This document shows positions 1-14,103 of a DNA stretch of 64,000 nt, in pieces. The translations under genes and the position numbers were made by a program. The notes beneath the pieces were generated by a model. It made no database searches. It saw only the letters and a program-made list of their open reading frames with translations, and had not been told where the DNA came from. This DNA is from Haliclona indistincta. Lineage: Eukaryota; Porifera; Demospongiae; Haplosclerida; Chalinidae. The stretch covers positions 876,092 through 940,091 of the forward strand of contig OZ024792.1 of assembly GCA_964017065.1 (NCBI GenBank). The letters run 5' to 3'. Numbering within the stretch: position 1 is the stretch's first letter; each line of letters opens with the position of its first letter.

Positions 1-950
1 TGACCATCTTGCTCAGTGATGGGAGGGTAGCTGACTACCAGCTCGGTCTGCTCTCCGGGGGCTAGCTCAGGGACCTCGATGAATGGTAGCATCGGAGCAA
101 AGCCAAGTTGATGGACTAGACTGACATCTTTCCAACGTTTGGTTCCAGTGTTTTCCACAATCCAGCCCTTGTAAAACTGTGAGAATAGTGACAATAGTGA
201 TGGTGTGATGGTAGTGATGGTGTGATAGTAGTGATGGTGACTTACCTGCTTGCCGTAGTGTACTGTAGATTTGTCAGGATAGCTCGTGTCTACAATGAAC
301 TTGCTGTCAAGGCACCTTCAGTAGCAGCAACATTAGATAAACTCATTATCATCGTTAATTTTACTATATCACTCACTTTCCATGACCCTTGTGCTCACTG
401 GGTGGGGTAGCCACACCCTCCTCACTGCTCTTCCTCTCTTCCTTCTTGCGTTGCTTAGCAGCAGATAGTTGCTCTCTCAGTTCCTCTCTGTTACACACCA
501 CCATTCCATCTACTGTCCTCCTTCGGTTGCTGGCTTCTTCTACAGCTATCACATCTTCTTCTATGACCTCTGGAACCTCATTCTCTGGTTCTCTTTCCTG
601 GTGCTGTTGGGGGACTGGTGGTGGCTCAGGCCTTGGGCTGAACACAGCAACACTAGAGAGAGGAAGGGGAGTAAGGAAGAGAGAGAAAAAGAATAAATAA
701 TGTTACATTATAAAAACATCAAAGGTATAGAATAGTTTCATAACACTATTGTTCTTACAATGACTCGATCTCTGGTTGATGGCTGTGGTACACCCTCTTC
801 TTTATCAGAGGCTTTGGGAAGCCTTTCTTGCTCATACCAGCATAGCGAGCGGGACGCTTTAGTTTGATGAAGACGTGAGAGGGATCGTGCACTTGATCGG
901 ACCATTTCTCACACTTTTCACACAAGTCATAGTCAAGACAGTAACTGGAG

Positions 951-994
<44 letters not shown>

Positions 995-1002
995 AGAGAT
1001 AG

Positions 1003-1041
<39 letters not shown>

Positions 1042-1141
1042 GGGAGAGAGAGATAGGGGAGAGAGAGATAGGGAGAGAGAGAGAGAGAGACGGGGAGAGG
1101 GAGAGAGAGAGAGAGAGGGAGAGGGAGAGAGAGAGAGAGAT

Positions 1142-1191
<50 letters not shown>

Positions 1192-1898
1192 GGAGAGAAA
1201 GAGTGAGAGAGAGAAAGTAATTTATGAAGTTACTGATAATGGTAGTTGATAACTCACCCGCACTTGTAGCGAGCTCCTATAATAGGGCCATCACACAGGT
1301 CACATATAACACCCTCGTGATGTGGTCCTCTGGTCTCCTGTTGCTCATCTCCTGGAAGGACAACACCACTGCTCTTCAGAGCCTTCAGGACCCCGTCCAC
1401 TACATCAGCTGTTTTCTACACAGAGAACAAACACAGCAAGTTAGTATCAGTTCCACATAATACCAGTGCATAGTTGATAATTTAAATTCCAATGCATTAT
1501 TGCACTATGCACATACCTTGTTTAGTGCTGCTTGGAACCATTCTGGTTCCTCTGTTAGATGCTGCTGGTGATGGTGCTGACAGCCAGGCCTAGCTAGTAA
1601 TAGTGCCTGAGCTGCTTTCTTGGCTGCTCTCCTTCTTGATTCTTCACCGCCATGACCCATTGGCAGAGGAGGATGATGGTGATGAGGATGGTGATGATGG
1701 TGACCATGATGATCCTGAAGTGATAACAATTATGTCAGCACTCACTCACTCCCCTCTTCCTCCCTTTTCCACTCACTCGTCCAACTGGTGCTCTTGATCC
1801 CAAAAATGGTCTTGTCTTCTCATGAACCACAAGTTGCACGTGCTTGCCGCGCTTATAGGCAACCCTCAGGGCCTTCAACAGATCATCTGAAAGAACCA

Positions 1899-1948
<50 letters not shown>

Positions 1949-3103
1949 AGTACAAAGGAGAGGAGGAGGGTAAGAGGTCAGGTGAGAATGTTGCAGTGTC
2001 ACTAGGTATGATGACAAAGCATGTACTATACTAACCTTACAAGTCAGTAAACACAATTCACAACATGTGCATCACATGACACAGTATACATGCGTCAGTT
2101 CTGTATGCACTAGTATAGTTACAATACCAAGCTATACTAGAGAGAGAGCCAGAACTACATGTATGTGTATCCTTGGTAGCTAGTGGTGGACACAACATTC
2201 CATTCAATATTGAGTTTGACCTAAACCATAGTCACATGTAACATGATTACTGTGACGTTAATCATTGGACGTGAATTTAATAACCAGTAGCTGAGCTAAC
2301 AATAAACCTTGCCTATGATGTCATATGTGACCAATTGAATGTCGCCTGATGCTTAGGTATGACTAGAAACATTGCCCTACTACCATAGTAGAGAGGTGGT
2401 GCCCCAAACACTGGTAACAGATGGCTGTATAGTCCCAAGCAGAGTGACACTTAACAAGGGGAATTAATCCAACCCTCCCAGAACAATCGTCAACATAAGA
2501 AGCCATATCCTGTTTATAATACCAGTTAATAACCATCAGAACACCCCAGCCGGCACTAGTTATTAGAACTACATAACTGCATTGCTGGATATCAAGGTCA
2601 TTCATGTAATACAAGTGTTATTGAAAGGATTGAGATAAGGAAAAGGCTATGCTTAGCTCAGCACACATGATCTTACCCTCAGACTCCATACAGATCTCTT
2701 CACCATCCTCATCAATGTATTGTAGCCGGAGATGGTGCTTGCCGACATGCTTCTCTACCTGTGATTTTTGTACAGTAAGCAATAAGAATATGCACTTGGA
2801 AGTGACAACTACAATATTGACCAAATATGAGACGTGTTGAATTTAAAAGATGGACATGCATCCCAGGCCCAGGCGGCTTGGTCAAAACAGCTAGCAATGC
2901 ATGCACTTGACGACCACACTGAACTTTAATTGTTCATTTATAAGCTTAAACTACAGCTTAATGTTACTTGCACTACTCGTATTGTAGCTACCACTCACTT
3001 GTTTCTTTAGCTCCGAGTACGTGATTGTGTTGGGGATTACGAACGGGTGGAGCGTCTCTCCATGGCGGGTGACAGTGACCACTAGTTCGCCTGGTCCAGC
3101 CAT
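1..3103 (-). CDS. NBR1: NBR1-like selective autophagy receptor, 3' part outside window
   Basis: Nine exons are readable on the minus strand: 3103-2999, 2758-2677, 1886-1777, 1714-1517, 1415-1258, 944-759, 652-377, 303-246 and 176-1, with matching phases. Exons 1-3 give a PB1 domain: start MAGPGELVVTVTRHGE, acidic OPCA stretch YIDEDGEEICMESE, end LLKALRVAYKRGKHVQLVV. Exon 4 is His-rich. Exons 5-6 give a ZZ zinc finger (CDLCDGP, YKCGYCLDYDLCEKCE, then HDPSH). Exons 8-9 start the NBR1 four-tryptophan domain (FIVDTSYPD, GWIVENTGTKRW). PB1-ZZ-NBR1 in this order is the NBR1 cargo receptor, which links ubiquitinated cargo to autophagosomes. Any LIR and UBA parts would lie beyond position 1. The start is the first ATG before PB1, 262 bp from the divergent DNAJB11 start. 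The introns before exons 3 and 6 carry long CT tracts in sense. Confidence 0.88.
950..1210. repeat. GA microsatellite (CT in NBR1 sense)
   Basis: GA repeats with GGGGA/GATAG interruptions, running directly into the acceptor of NBR1 exon 6. A shorter GA tract at 1901-1943 precedes exon 3 in the same way. Confidence 0.95.
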
Positions 3104-3365
3104 TGCTAATACAACAAGAAAACTATTACAACGTGTAAGACATATTGGTAGCTTATATACCTGACAGAGAGAGCCGCGACGGAACGCTTCTGGATCTTGT
3201 TGTTCTAGTTAAAAATAGACTTCCTCATGATGACGTCGCCGCCATTTTACTAACAATAGACCAGATTTTTAACTCCTTTGTATTGCCCCGCCCATCGCTT
3301 AGGAGGCGAGATCATCAGTGACCACCACGTCAGCGTCACACGAGGGATAGTAAACCATTTCAAGC
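3104..3365. promoter_or_regulatory. Bidirectional promoter NBR1/DNAJB11 with UPR-type element
   Basis: The two start codons are head to head with 262 bp between them, so the promoter must be shared. Visible motifs are TGACGTC (from 3231), followed directly by GCCGCCATTTT, a YY1-like site, and CCACGTCA at 3325-3332, which on the other strand is TGACGTGG. TGACGTGG is the published unfolded-protein-response element bound by XBP1/ATF6. It lies 33 bp before the ATG of an ER chaperone gene. Motifs are seen directly; function is inferred. Confidence 0.55.
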
Positions 3366-6009
<2,644 letters not shown>

Positions 6010-6564
6010 GGGACACGATTCATTTTTAACATTTTTCTCATAATAAGGGTACTTGCCCATCATGTATTAGGCTAGTTCTTTATCAAATCACATTGTACAT
6101 TAACATCACTTTTGTATATGATTATACTGTTTTCAATTAAAATTCAGTTTTTGAAAACCAAAGTGAATATGTCACTATATCATTGCACTTTTGACGTTAT
6201 GTGTTCTTGATCAAACAGTTGTGTTTGATCAATGTTGTTGCCAGTTGATGGTGGACTGGGTGTTTCTTGGAGTAGGTACAAGACTTCATAAATCATTATA
6301 AACACTCACTTTTCTTTACTTGCTCCTGTTAATTACTTTCTAGTTTAGACTCTATCAACATAATAGGGTACTTTGCAAGTATGTTAGTAACTAAAGGTCG
6401 TGATTATAGTGCTGCATACATAATTATCTTTGATCATGCATAAACTGGTCATGGTGAACTGCTGCTGGGGGTCATTGTTAGGACACAGCTCTAGACATAA
6501 TATTATGATACCTCACTATTATTATACATGTAATGTACCACACACATCATACCTGCATGTCCTA
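6010..6564 (+). other. DNAJB11 3' flank / intergenic
   Basis: AT-rich, no gene. The first ~240 bases are repeated after the DNAJB11 exon-10 copy at 11805-12060 and in weaker form near 26260, so they travelled with the duplicated gene end. The rest holds the presumed upstream region of the next gene. Confidence 0.6.
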
Positions 6565-9500
6565 ATGGCTACAGTACTACCAGTCTTGCTGCTGCTGTTG
6601 GCCCTACCTTACACTGCTTTCACGTGGTTTGAAGTCTACTATGTCACAGCTGATGATGCTGAGCAGTCATGTCCTCCACATCAGATATGCCATAACCTCT
6701 CCTACTACATCTCTCAGCATGACTCCCACTTCTCCAGTAACAATGTCATCTTCTTGGAAGGAAAACACAACTTTGACAAAGTGGGTTATGTCATTGTGAA
6801 TTATGCCCACAACCTGACTCTGAAAGGACAAGGTCAGTGGCCGGTAGCAGGAGCTGAGGAGACTGTGATGCAGTCTACTGTAATTATCAACTGCACCAGA
6901 GGGAAAGGAGGGTTTTACTTTAATTCTGCTCATAACATCACTGTTGAAGGTCTTACATTAGTCAACTGTGGAATAAAGGACCATGCTGCAGTGTTTTACT
7001 TTACTGCTGTCCGGCATATAATCTTTCGCAAGAATTCAATACAAAACATTACAGGATATGGACTATATGTTTATAACTGTGACAATGTTCTGATCACCAA
7101 CTGCTCCTACTATCGATCAGTAGTTCTGTGTTTTATCTATGGCTGTAAGTGTGGTGGAGTGGGCATTGAATATAATGCCAATACAAGCTACACACTAGTG
7201 CTATCACACTCCAACATAACCAAGTGTTGTAACAATTACAATGGAAGAGCGGCCGCAGGTGGTATATCCTTGTCTTCACAACAAGCACCTGCATTATTAA
7301 TTCAAGTGGTCTTCAGTCATTTGGTGATATCGAAAAATAATGGATCAGGCTTAAAAATTGATGTGAATGTTCCTGCGATGTATGTCAATATCAGCAATTG
7401 CCTTTTCTCTCAAAATCGTGCAACGTATGACAGTGGTGGAGGAATACACATTGTAGCTTCTAATGCCGATTCGAAGCAGATTAATGTAAGTATTCTAAAC
7501 ACAGACCTACTGCAAAACTACTGTCCTGACAGTAGTAATATGCATTTTCAAGGAGTGTCATCAATGCTCATAGAGAACTCAACTATTGTGGATGCTGATA
7601 CAACCTACTCGAAGAATAGTGTATACATTGGTCCGAATCTTGTTCCTGCTATTTACAGTTTAATCAATAACAATATGAAGTTTGCAAAAAGCTGGTTTTT
7701 GGACTGATAGATTTATTGGTCAATTGACAATGCAAAACTGTCAGTTTGATAGCAGTCACAATGTGGCAGTAGTTGTGTACTTAACTCAAACTACCACCTC
7801 CATCATAAACTGCATCTTCTCAAATAATTCAGGAGATCACACAGTTATCTTAACTGATAAACTTACTAATTTTGTGAATTCTTCAATATCAAGCAACAAC
7901 ATGACTGGAATCACTGGAATCAGTACTACAATTAAATTTTCTGGTCACAATGTAATACAAAATAACAAGTACTCGGAGGGAGCTGGTATCACACTTTTAG
8001 AGCAGTCCGTCATCAATGTAAATGATGGTGAGTTACTGCTGTACAACAACACTGCTTACAAACATGGTGGAGCGATTCTTGCAGTGAAGAAGCTTGACCA
8101 TTCGTTTTCGGAAGGTTACAATCAAGAATGCACAATAAAATTATCAAATTTTTCCGGTCCTTTTCCAGTCATTAATTTCTCAGGGAACAGAGCAGAGGGA
8201 GGAGGAAGTGACATATATGGTGCCACACTGATGGGTTGTTATAATTCTCGTTATGATCCATTAGACATAGTACTACATGTAGGCCAACCCAATGAAACTT
8301 CATGGTACTTTGACACTCCTCTCATGAATCATTTTATTTCAGTAACACTGACAGACTCTCCTCCATGTCCTCAGACCCCATCATGGTCTGTTTCTGCAAC
8401 GCCACCACTAATTTACCAGACTGCTCTGATAGGACCATGCATCACATACAAACGTATCCAGGACTAGAGATCAACACATCAATAGCAACAGTAGGATACT
8501 ATGGTGGCACAAGTCCTGGTGATGTGCAGGTCACTGCTCAACATGCAACACTACTTCGGTACTACGGACAAAATAATACCACTGATTGTTTCCAGCTCCA
8601 CATTCTCCTGCAAAACACATCCTCAACAACAGCACTGGTTGATATCAGAGTGGATGGTGGACTACAAGGATGGAGCGTGTCTCTTGAAGTGCACATTTTA
8701 GAATGTCCTATTGGTTTCACTCATGATCAGATCTCAGGACAGTGTCGCTGTGATCGGTTGTTGGAAGATACTAACAATGTTAAATGCAATTTGTCTCTCA
8801 CACATTTCAAGTTTTTAAGAACCGGCAACAGTTGGTTTGGCTACATCAACAACACTCAGTGTATAGCTAGTACTACCAATTGTCCTTTCAACTACTGCAA
8901 TCAATCCGATGTTTCGTTTGACATCATGGCACCTGAAGGTCAGTGTGTGGCCAATAGAACAGGTATACTCTGTGGACAATGCCAGTCTCACCTTAGTATC
9001 ATGCTGGGATCCAATCGCTGTGGTACTTGCTCTAACTGGTATCTTTTCCTGTTACCAGTGTTTGCCCTCGCTGGCATAGTGTTGGTGGCTGTGCTGATGT
9101 TCTCCAACTTGAGTGTCTCTGTCGGAACTATCAATGGACTACTGTTCTATGCTAATATGGTGAAGCTCAATGAAGTTTTCTTCTTCCCAAATGGCAGTGT
9201 ACCAGTGGTGAGCCAGTTCATCTCATGGCTGAACCTTGACCTGGTATTGAAGTGTGCTTGTTTGATGGACTGGATGGCTACTGGAACACTTGGCTACAGT
9301 TTGCCTTTCCTGCTTACCTGTTCCTGCTCATGGGTGGTATTATTGTGGGCTGTCGCTACTCTGTGTGGCTTTGCAGGTTGTGTGGCTCTCATGCTGTCCC
9401 AGCACTAGCTACACTGTTTCTCATGTCCTACACTAAAATCCTACTCACAGTCACTAATGCTCTTTCCATGTCTCAGCTGCCATGCAATGACAGTATACTG

Positions 9501-10316
9501 ACCGTGTGGAGTGTAGATGGGAACATTGAGTATGGCAGTGGTAAACACCTTATTCTGGTAGTCGTCTCCTGTGGTGTCCTGGTAATTGGACTGGCTTATC
9601 CTGTTTTAGTGTTGTGTGCTCCTCTGCTGGAGAGATACAGTCACAAGTGCATCTCTCTACACAGGTGGAATCTTGTGGCTAAGTTCAAGCCACTGTTAGA
9701 TGCTTATGGAGGACCTTACAAAGACAAGTATCGATTCTGGACAGGAGTGACTCTGATGGTGCGACTGACTCTCACTGTGACATTCTCCTTCACTTCTGGA
9801 GAATCAAATACTATTAATGCTTGCATCATCACTACTATTATAGTGGGTATTTTCACTTTTTGGTCTTTTACAACTGGTGTTTATAAGAAAATATATCTAA
9901 ACGCCCTTGAAGCCAGTTATCTTCTCAACATATTTCTCCTGAGCACTGTTGGTCTTGCTAATTCAAAAAATTATCAAATAGCAACCATTGTTTCCGTGAG
10001 TCTGTCCTTTGTCACCTGCATTGTTACCATAGCAATACACTTCTGGTGGAGCTTTGATTTTAAGAAGATCAAGAGAAGGCTAGGATTTAAAGACCGGATA
10101 GAGTACATAGAAGTGCCTCTGGTGGCAGCAGATGAGGATGATGAGGAGGAGGACAGACTTCGCTCAGGATCCCCACCATCGATAGTATATGGCTCACACA
10201 GAGGAGAACATCAGTTTGTACTGGAGTTCAATTCTTCTCATGATGATTATGAAGAACATGGGTCTCCTCCATCTCCAGTGCTGTTAGCAAGGGAGCCACT
10301 GTTGTTTGCTACTTGA
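6565..10316 (+). CDS. Secreted beta-helix protein with multi-TM C-terminal half, three frameshifts
   Basis: One continuous coding stretch of ~1250 codons without an intron, but in three frames. The start at 6565 is chosen because it gives a leader (MATVLPVLLLLLALPYTAFT). Residues ~30-560 show right-handed beta-helix style repeats rich in N-glycosylation sites (HNITVEGLTLVNCG, SNNSGD). Then come a Cys cluster (CGQCQSHLS, CGTCSNWYLFLLP) and about six hydrophobic segments, ending in an acidic tail (DEDDEEEDRLRSG). Frame changes lie near 7682-7707 (A5 and T runs), 8340-8365 and 9242-9246, where one missing G would restore the family-like NLDLGIEVC reading. Function unknown; I recall similar large proteins from sponges and cnidarians. 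It may be a recent pseudogene or carry sequencing indels. Confidence 0.7.
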
Positions 10317-10335
10317 TGAAATATCCAGCTCTAGA

Positions 10336-10424
10336 TTAGCTGTAGTTACCGTATTTGCAGATTAGCCATAATAGTTACTGTATTTGCAGATTAGCCATAA
10401 TAGTTACTGTATTTGTAGTTTAGA
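10336..10424. repeat. 29-bp tandem repeat, ~3 copies
   Basis: Unit is roughly AGATTAGCCATAATAGTTAC followed by TGTATTTGC. It sits in the 3' flank of the beta-helix gene. Confidence 0.75.
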
Positions 10425-10481
10425 TTTGTTTGACTGCACGTTACAAATGTATGTCAAAATTCCAACTTTCCTAGTTTTGAA

Positions 10482-10487
10482 AATAAA
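10482..10487 (+). terminator. Poly(A) signal AATAAA
   Basis: A canonical AATAAA 166 bp after the stop codon of the beta-helix gene; a second AATAAA follows at about 10505. Confidence 0.45.
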
Positions 10488-10544
10488 GATAGTTGCAGTT
10501 CCAAATAAAGAAAACTTCTGGTTTTGTGGTTATACTCTTAATAA

Positions 10545-10787
10545 AAGCTACGCCGAAGTTCGCCGACGAAGGACGCCGAAGTTCTACCCCCTCTACTGCG
10601 GGACGGCGAAGCTCTCTCTCTCTCTCCACTGCGAAGAGCCGAAGTTCTACCCCTCTACTGCGGGACGGCGAAGCTCTCTCTCTCCACTGCGAAGAGCCGA
10701 AGTTCTATACTCCTCCACTGCGGGACGGCGAAGCCCTACCTCTCTACTCTAAGACAGTCCAGTAGAGGGGGTAGAACTTCGGCGTCC
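10545..10787. repeat. GC-rich minisatellite bounded by an inverted copy
   Basis: About three units of ~60 bp built from GCCGAAGTTCTAC, CTGCGGGACGGCGAAG and CTCTCTCTC. The first 27 bases (10571-10597) recur as an exact reverse complement at 10761-10787, so the block is bounded by an inverted repeat. Base composition is far more GC-rich than the surroundings. A short mobile element or a hairpin-primed duplication could explain it. Confidence 0.7.
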
Positions 10788-11491
10788 ATAAACACATAAT
10801 CTTTGCCAGCGGGTGGAACATGACATTAAAATTTCGTGCGTAGCAGTTTTGATACAGCAATTAAAACAATTGATTCTTGTGAGTGAGGGCTCCATCATAA
10901 AAATTAACCCCTATAGTGTGTCTGGTAACACAATAGGACAAATAATAATCCTGAAACTGCAAGTTTTATTTAAAAACTCTTGCACAACATGTGTTAAGTG
11001 CTTCTTATGTATTCATCTGTTATGCAAATTGAGCCACACAGTAGCATGCTTGTGGGCATTATGATTCATTCCATCTGTTATCGGTATATCACACATCACT
11101 CACTGATCATGAAAATAATCAGCTGAGCTTACAGTCATGCCCAGAGAACAGTTGATAAATCCTCATGGAGTCTACTTCACTACTGCAGTGTAAGTTAGAA
11201 AGTCAGTGATGTTTATAATTGTTACTATACTGCCCATCATCATTCATCTTGCCTTTAAAGCCAATGAGCATAGTGTGATGGACATGATCCATACTTGACA
11301 TGTGAATGATTCCCACTGCTTTGCAATTGTTGTATGAAGCCAAACCTAATACACAGTGCATTGTGAGCTGACATTTGAAGATAATGCTGTTCTTTTTGCA
11401 ATACTATGCATTTGACAAAATTATAACATCACATGAAGAATAGCTATACGGTCTTGTTTGTGTGTGTGTGTGAGTGTCTTTGTAGTTATAG

Positions 11492-11804
11492 GTTCAAATG
11501 AGCTGTGCACATGGCCGGGTGCTAGGATACAGAAGAAGGGAGAGGGGATGCCTAACGATGAGAACAACATGATGAAGGGCAGTCTGTACATCACCTTTGA
11601 TGTGGAATTTCCAAAAGTCACTTTTGAAGATTCTGAAAAAGAAGGTAAAAATAAGTATAACTTATAGTAAGAAGAGTGGGCGGCTGAGCATTAGAATGAT
11701 TATTGTTATCTACAAACAGTAAACACAGCTTTCATTGTATCTCCTCAGATCTGATCAGAGTGTTGGCTCAAGAACCAAAACAAACTGCTTACAATGGACT
11801 CTAG
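11492..11804 (+). pseudogene. DNAJB11 exon 9-10 copy, unit 1
   Basis: 11492-11644 matches exon 9 nearly base for base (TGGCCGGGTGCTAGGATACA onwards) with a 7-nt loss near its start, followed by GTAAAA as in the parent. 11749-11804 matches exon 10 including the stop. The intron between them is also conserved, so this is a DNA-level copy, not a retrocopy. The upstream J domain is absent. Confidence 0.85.
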
Positions 11805-12710
11805 GGACACGATTCATTTTTAACATTTTCCTCTCATAATAAGGGTTACTCACCCAACATGTATTAGGCTAGTTCTTTATTAAATCACATTGTACATTGA
11901 GCAAGTGATTGCTTGCTTCATCATCACTTTTGTATATGATATACTGTTTTCAATTAAATCCAGTTCCTGAGAACCGAAGTGCATGTCAGATTATTGCTCT
12001 TTGTGTCGTTATGTGTTCTTGATCGAACAGTTTTGTTGTGTTTGTCCTTGCTTGTTGCCAGTGATATGATCAGAACACGACGTTAAAATTTCGTGTGTAG
12101 CAATTTTTATGGAGCAACACAATTGGTTCTTGTGAGTGTGGGGAAGGGGCTCCATATGACCTTAGTGTATCTCATTATGGTAACACATTAGGGCAACAAT
12201 AATATTATTATGCTGAAACTGGAAAAGTTATTTTTAACATGTGTTAAGTGTATTCATCTGTTATGCAAATTGAGCCACACAGTGTAGTATGCTTGTGGGC
12301 GTTCCATCTGTTAGCGGTATCACTCACTCACTGATCATGAAAGTAAGCAGTGTCAAAGCTGAGATTAGTCATGCCCAGAGAGAGAACAGTCAATAAATTC
12401 TTCATGAAGTATACTTCTATAATTACCACATTACACTAACTTGAGCAGTGCCTAGACGACACCATTGAAAGTATATCTTTTACTACTACCCATTGTCGTT
12501 TATCTTGCAATACTTGACATGTGAATAATTCCCACCGCTTTGCAATTGTTGTATGAAGCAAAACAAAAACACAGCGCTTTGTGAGCTGACATAAATTATG
12601 AAGAAATGTTGTTCTTTTTGCAATACAACATCACATGAACAACAGCGATAGTGTCTATTTGTGTGACTTATGTTGCTGTGTGTGTGTGAAGTTTGTCTTT
12701 GTAGTTACAA

Positions 12711-12853
12711 GTTAAATTGAGTCGTGAGAAGGTCACATGGCCGGGTGCTAAGAAGAAGGGAGAGGGGATGCCTAACAATGATGAAGGGCAGTCTGTACAT
12801 CACCTTTGATGTGGAATTTACAAAAGTCACTTTTGAAGATTCTGAAAAAGAAG
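12711..12853 (+). pseudogene. DNAJB11 exon 9 copy, unit 2
   Basis: Same segment as unit 1, with the beginning of exon 9 better kept (AGTCGTGAGAAGGTCACATG) but two internal deletions of ~7 and ~9 nt. No exon 10 copy follows. Gene A of the charged-protein family starts a few hundred bases downstream. Confidence 0.8.
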
Positions 12854-13436
12854 GTAAAAATAACACCAAAATTAATGATGGATTGTTTGGTGATTGGCTA
12901 ACATAATTTTTTTATTTCAAAACTTAATTATGGAGTTCAAAACACCACAGCAATTGCTCGCTACACTGTAGTGATAGGTTTAGTTAGTGCGTTATGTTAA
13001 CAGTAGATGTTATTTCATTGTGCTAGATCATATAGTTATGGTTCCATTGTGAAGCTGTAATGATTGAGGTTGAGAGTTAGCTCCACTCGTTATTACCGTA
13101 ATTGTGTTATACTAATAAAGAATCCGAACAAATCCGTAGATTGTGTTTAGTCGTTTATAGAGACTGACCCGAGAGACTGACCCGACCCTAGCTAGTAAGC
13201 TTGTAGTGTCATTTTCTGACAGCTTCCTTCTTCTCTCTTTCTCTTTACCTTGTTCTCTTTCTTTATTGCCCATCAAAAAGCTATCAGCTGTATGTTTTAC
13301 AATTTTTACAGATCTGATCCACAGACAAGCTATAATGTAAGCTGCTTCAGATGTTCTAGTCTCACATAGCCTTCCTTTTAGCTTTTCTTTGCCTAACCCT
13401 TCTATGCATGCCTCACAGCATATTTTACTCACCTAG

Positions 13437-14097
13437 GAGTGACACTGAAGAGCCCCATCCACTAGAACATGCCCCACTCAATCAAGAAGTAAAAGCCAAA
13501 GAAACCAGAAGACCACATGGTAAAGAACCCAAGCAGAGAGAAGAGGCTTCAGCTGTAGAAGGTAATAAAATCATAATAGTGTAAGATGAAACTAATCTTT
13601 TGTTTATAGTTCGTACCAACAATGAAATTGATAGTACGGTTATCTCAAAATTGGAACAGCCTTTACAATTTAAAAAGCTTGACGATTCAGTTGATTGCTC
13701 TCCTCCTAGTTCCTTGGAAGGCTCTATAAATACAACACCAGAAAAGGAACATGAAGAGCCTACTCTATCAACGAGAAGAAAGAGGAAACATCATTCCGAA
13801 TCTTCAGCTAGCGCTGTAGAGGATGATCTGGAGACTACAGCTCACCCAAAACCCATCGAAGAAAATGATGGTAAGCCAGCTCCTAAACGCAGAAGTCCTA
13901 CTCCCACAGAGTATAGCGTTAAGGAAAGCGATGAAGAATGTGATTATGATTCAAGACGAAGCGATCAAGTTCCGAATGCTTGTGATGCTAAGTGTCGCTG
14001 CTGCCATTGTCATCCCAATCAAAGAACTGATAGTAGCAAACTAGACTGCAGCTGTGTTTCGCGGAGCAGCCCGCCATCATGTTCAAGAATCAAATGA
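13437..14097 (+). CDS. Member A of an unrecognised short charged-protein family
   Basis: Exon 13437-13561 (125 nt, like member C) and terminal exon 13610-14097. The second exon reads SDTEEPHPLEHAPLNQ and shares HPLEHA with member C. The last exon is Ser/Pro/Glu/Lys-rich and probably disordered, with a basic patch (TRRKRKHH) and a Cys cluster near the end (CDAKCRCCHC, then CSC). Counting a two-base AT from an upstream exon gives 615 nt, a multiple of three, but the upstream exon is not clear: the aligned donor (GTAAGC near 13196) is preceded by TA, not AT. Function unknown. Downstream of a DNAJB11 tail copy, as for member C. Confidence 0.5.
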
Positions 14098-14103
14098 CTA
14101 GCC

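Larger units (their letters stand above)
10818..12853 (+). repeat. Tandem duplication (~1.25 kb unit) carrying DNAJB11 3' exons
   Basis: Unit 1 starts at ~10818 (ACATTAAAATTTCGTG), unit 2 at ~12070 (ACGTTAAAATTTCGTG). Both share the same order: this motif, CTTGTGAGTG, the GCAAATTGAGCCACACAGT block, the TGATCATGAAA block and then a copy of DNAJB11 exon 9. They differ by many small changes, so the event is not very recent. Confidence 0.75.

Noticed and set aside
875..1249. RE-repeat open frame on the plus strand
   Set aside because: A GA microsatellite inside an NBR1 intron.
2363..2614. 83-aa minus-strand open frame in NBR1 intron 2
   Set aside because: Lies between PB1 exons whose phases already join; no splice-compatible role.
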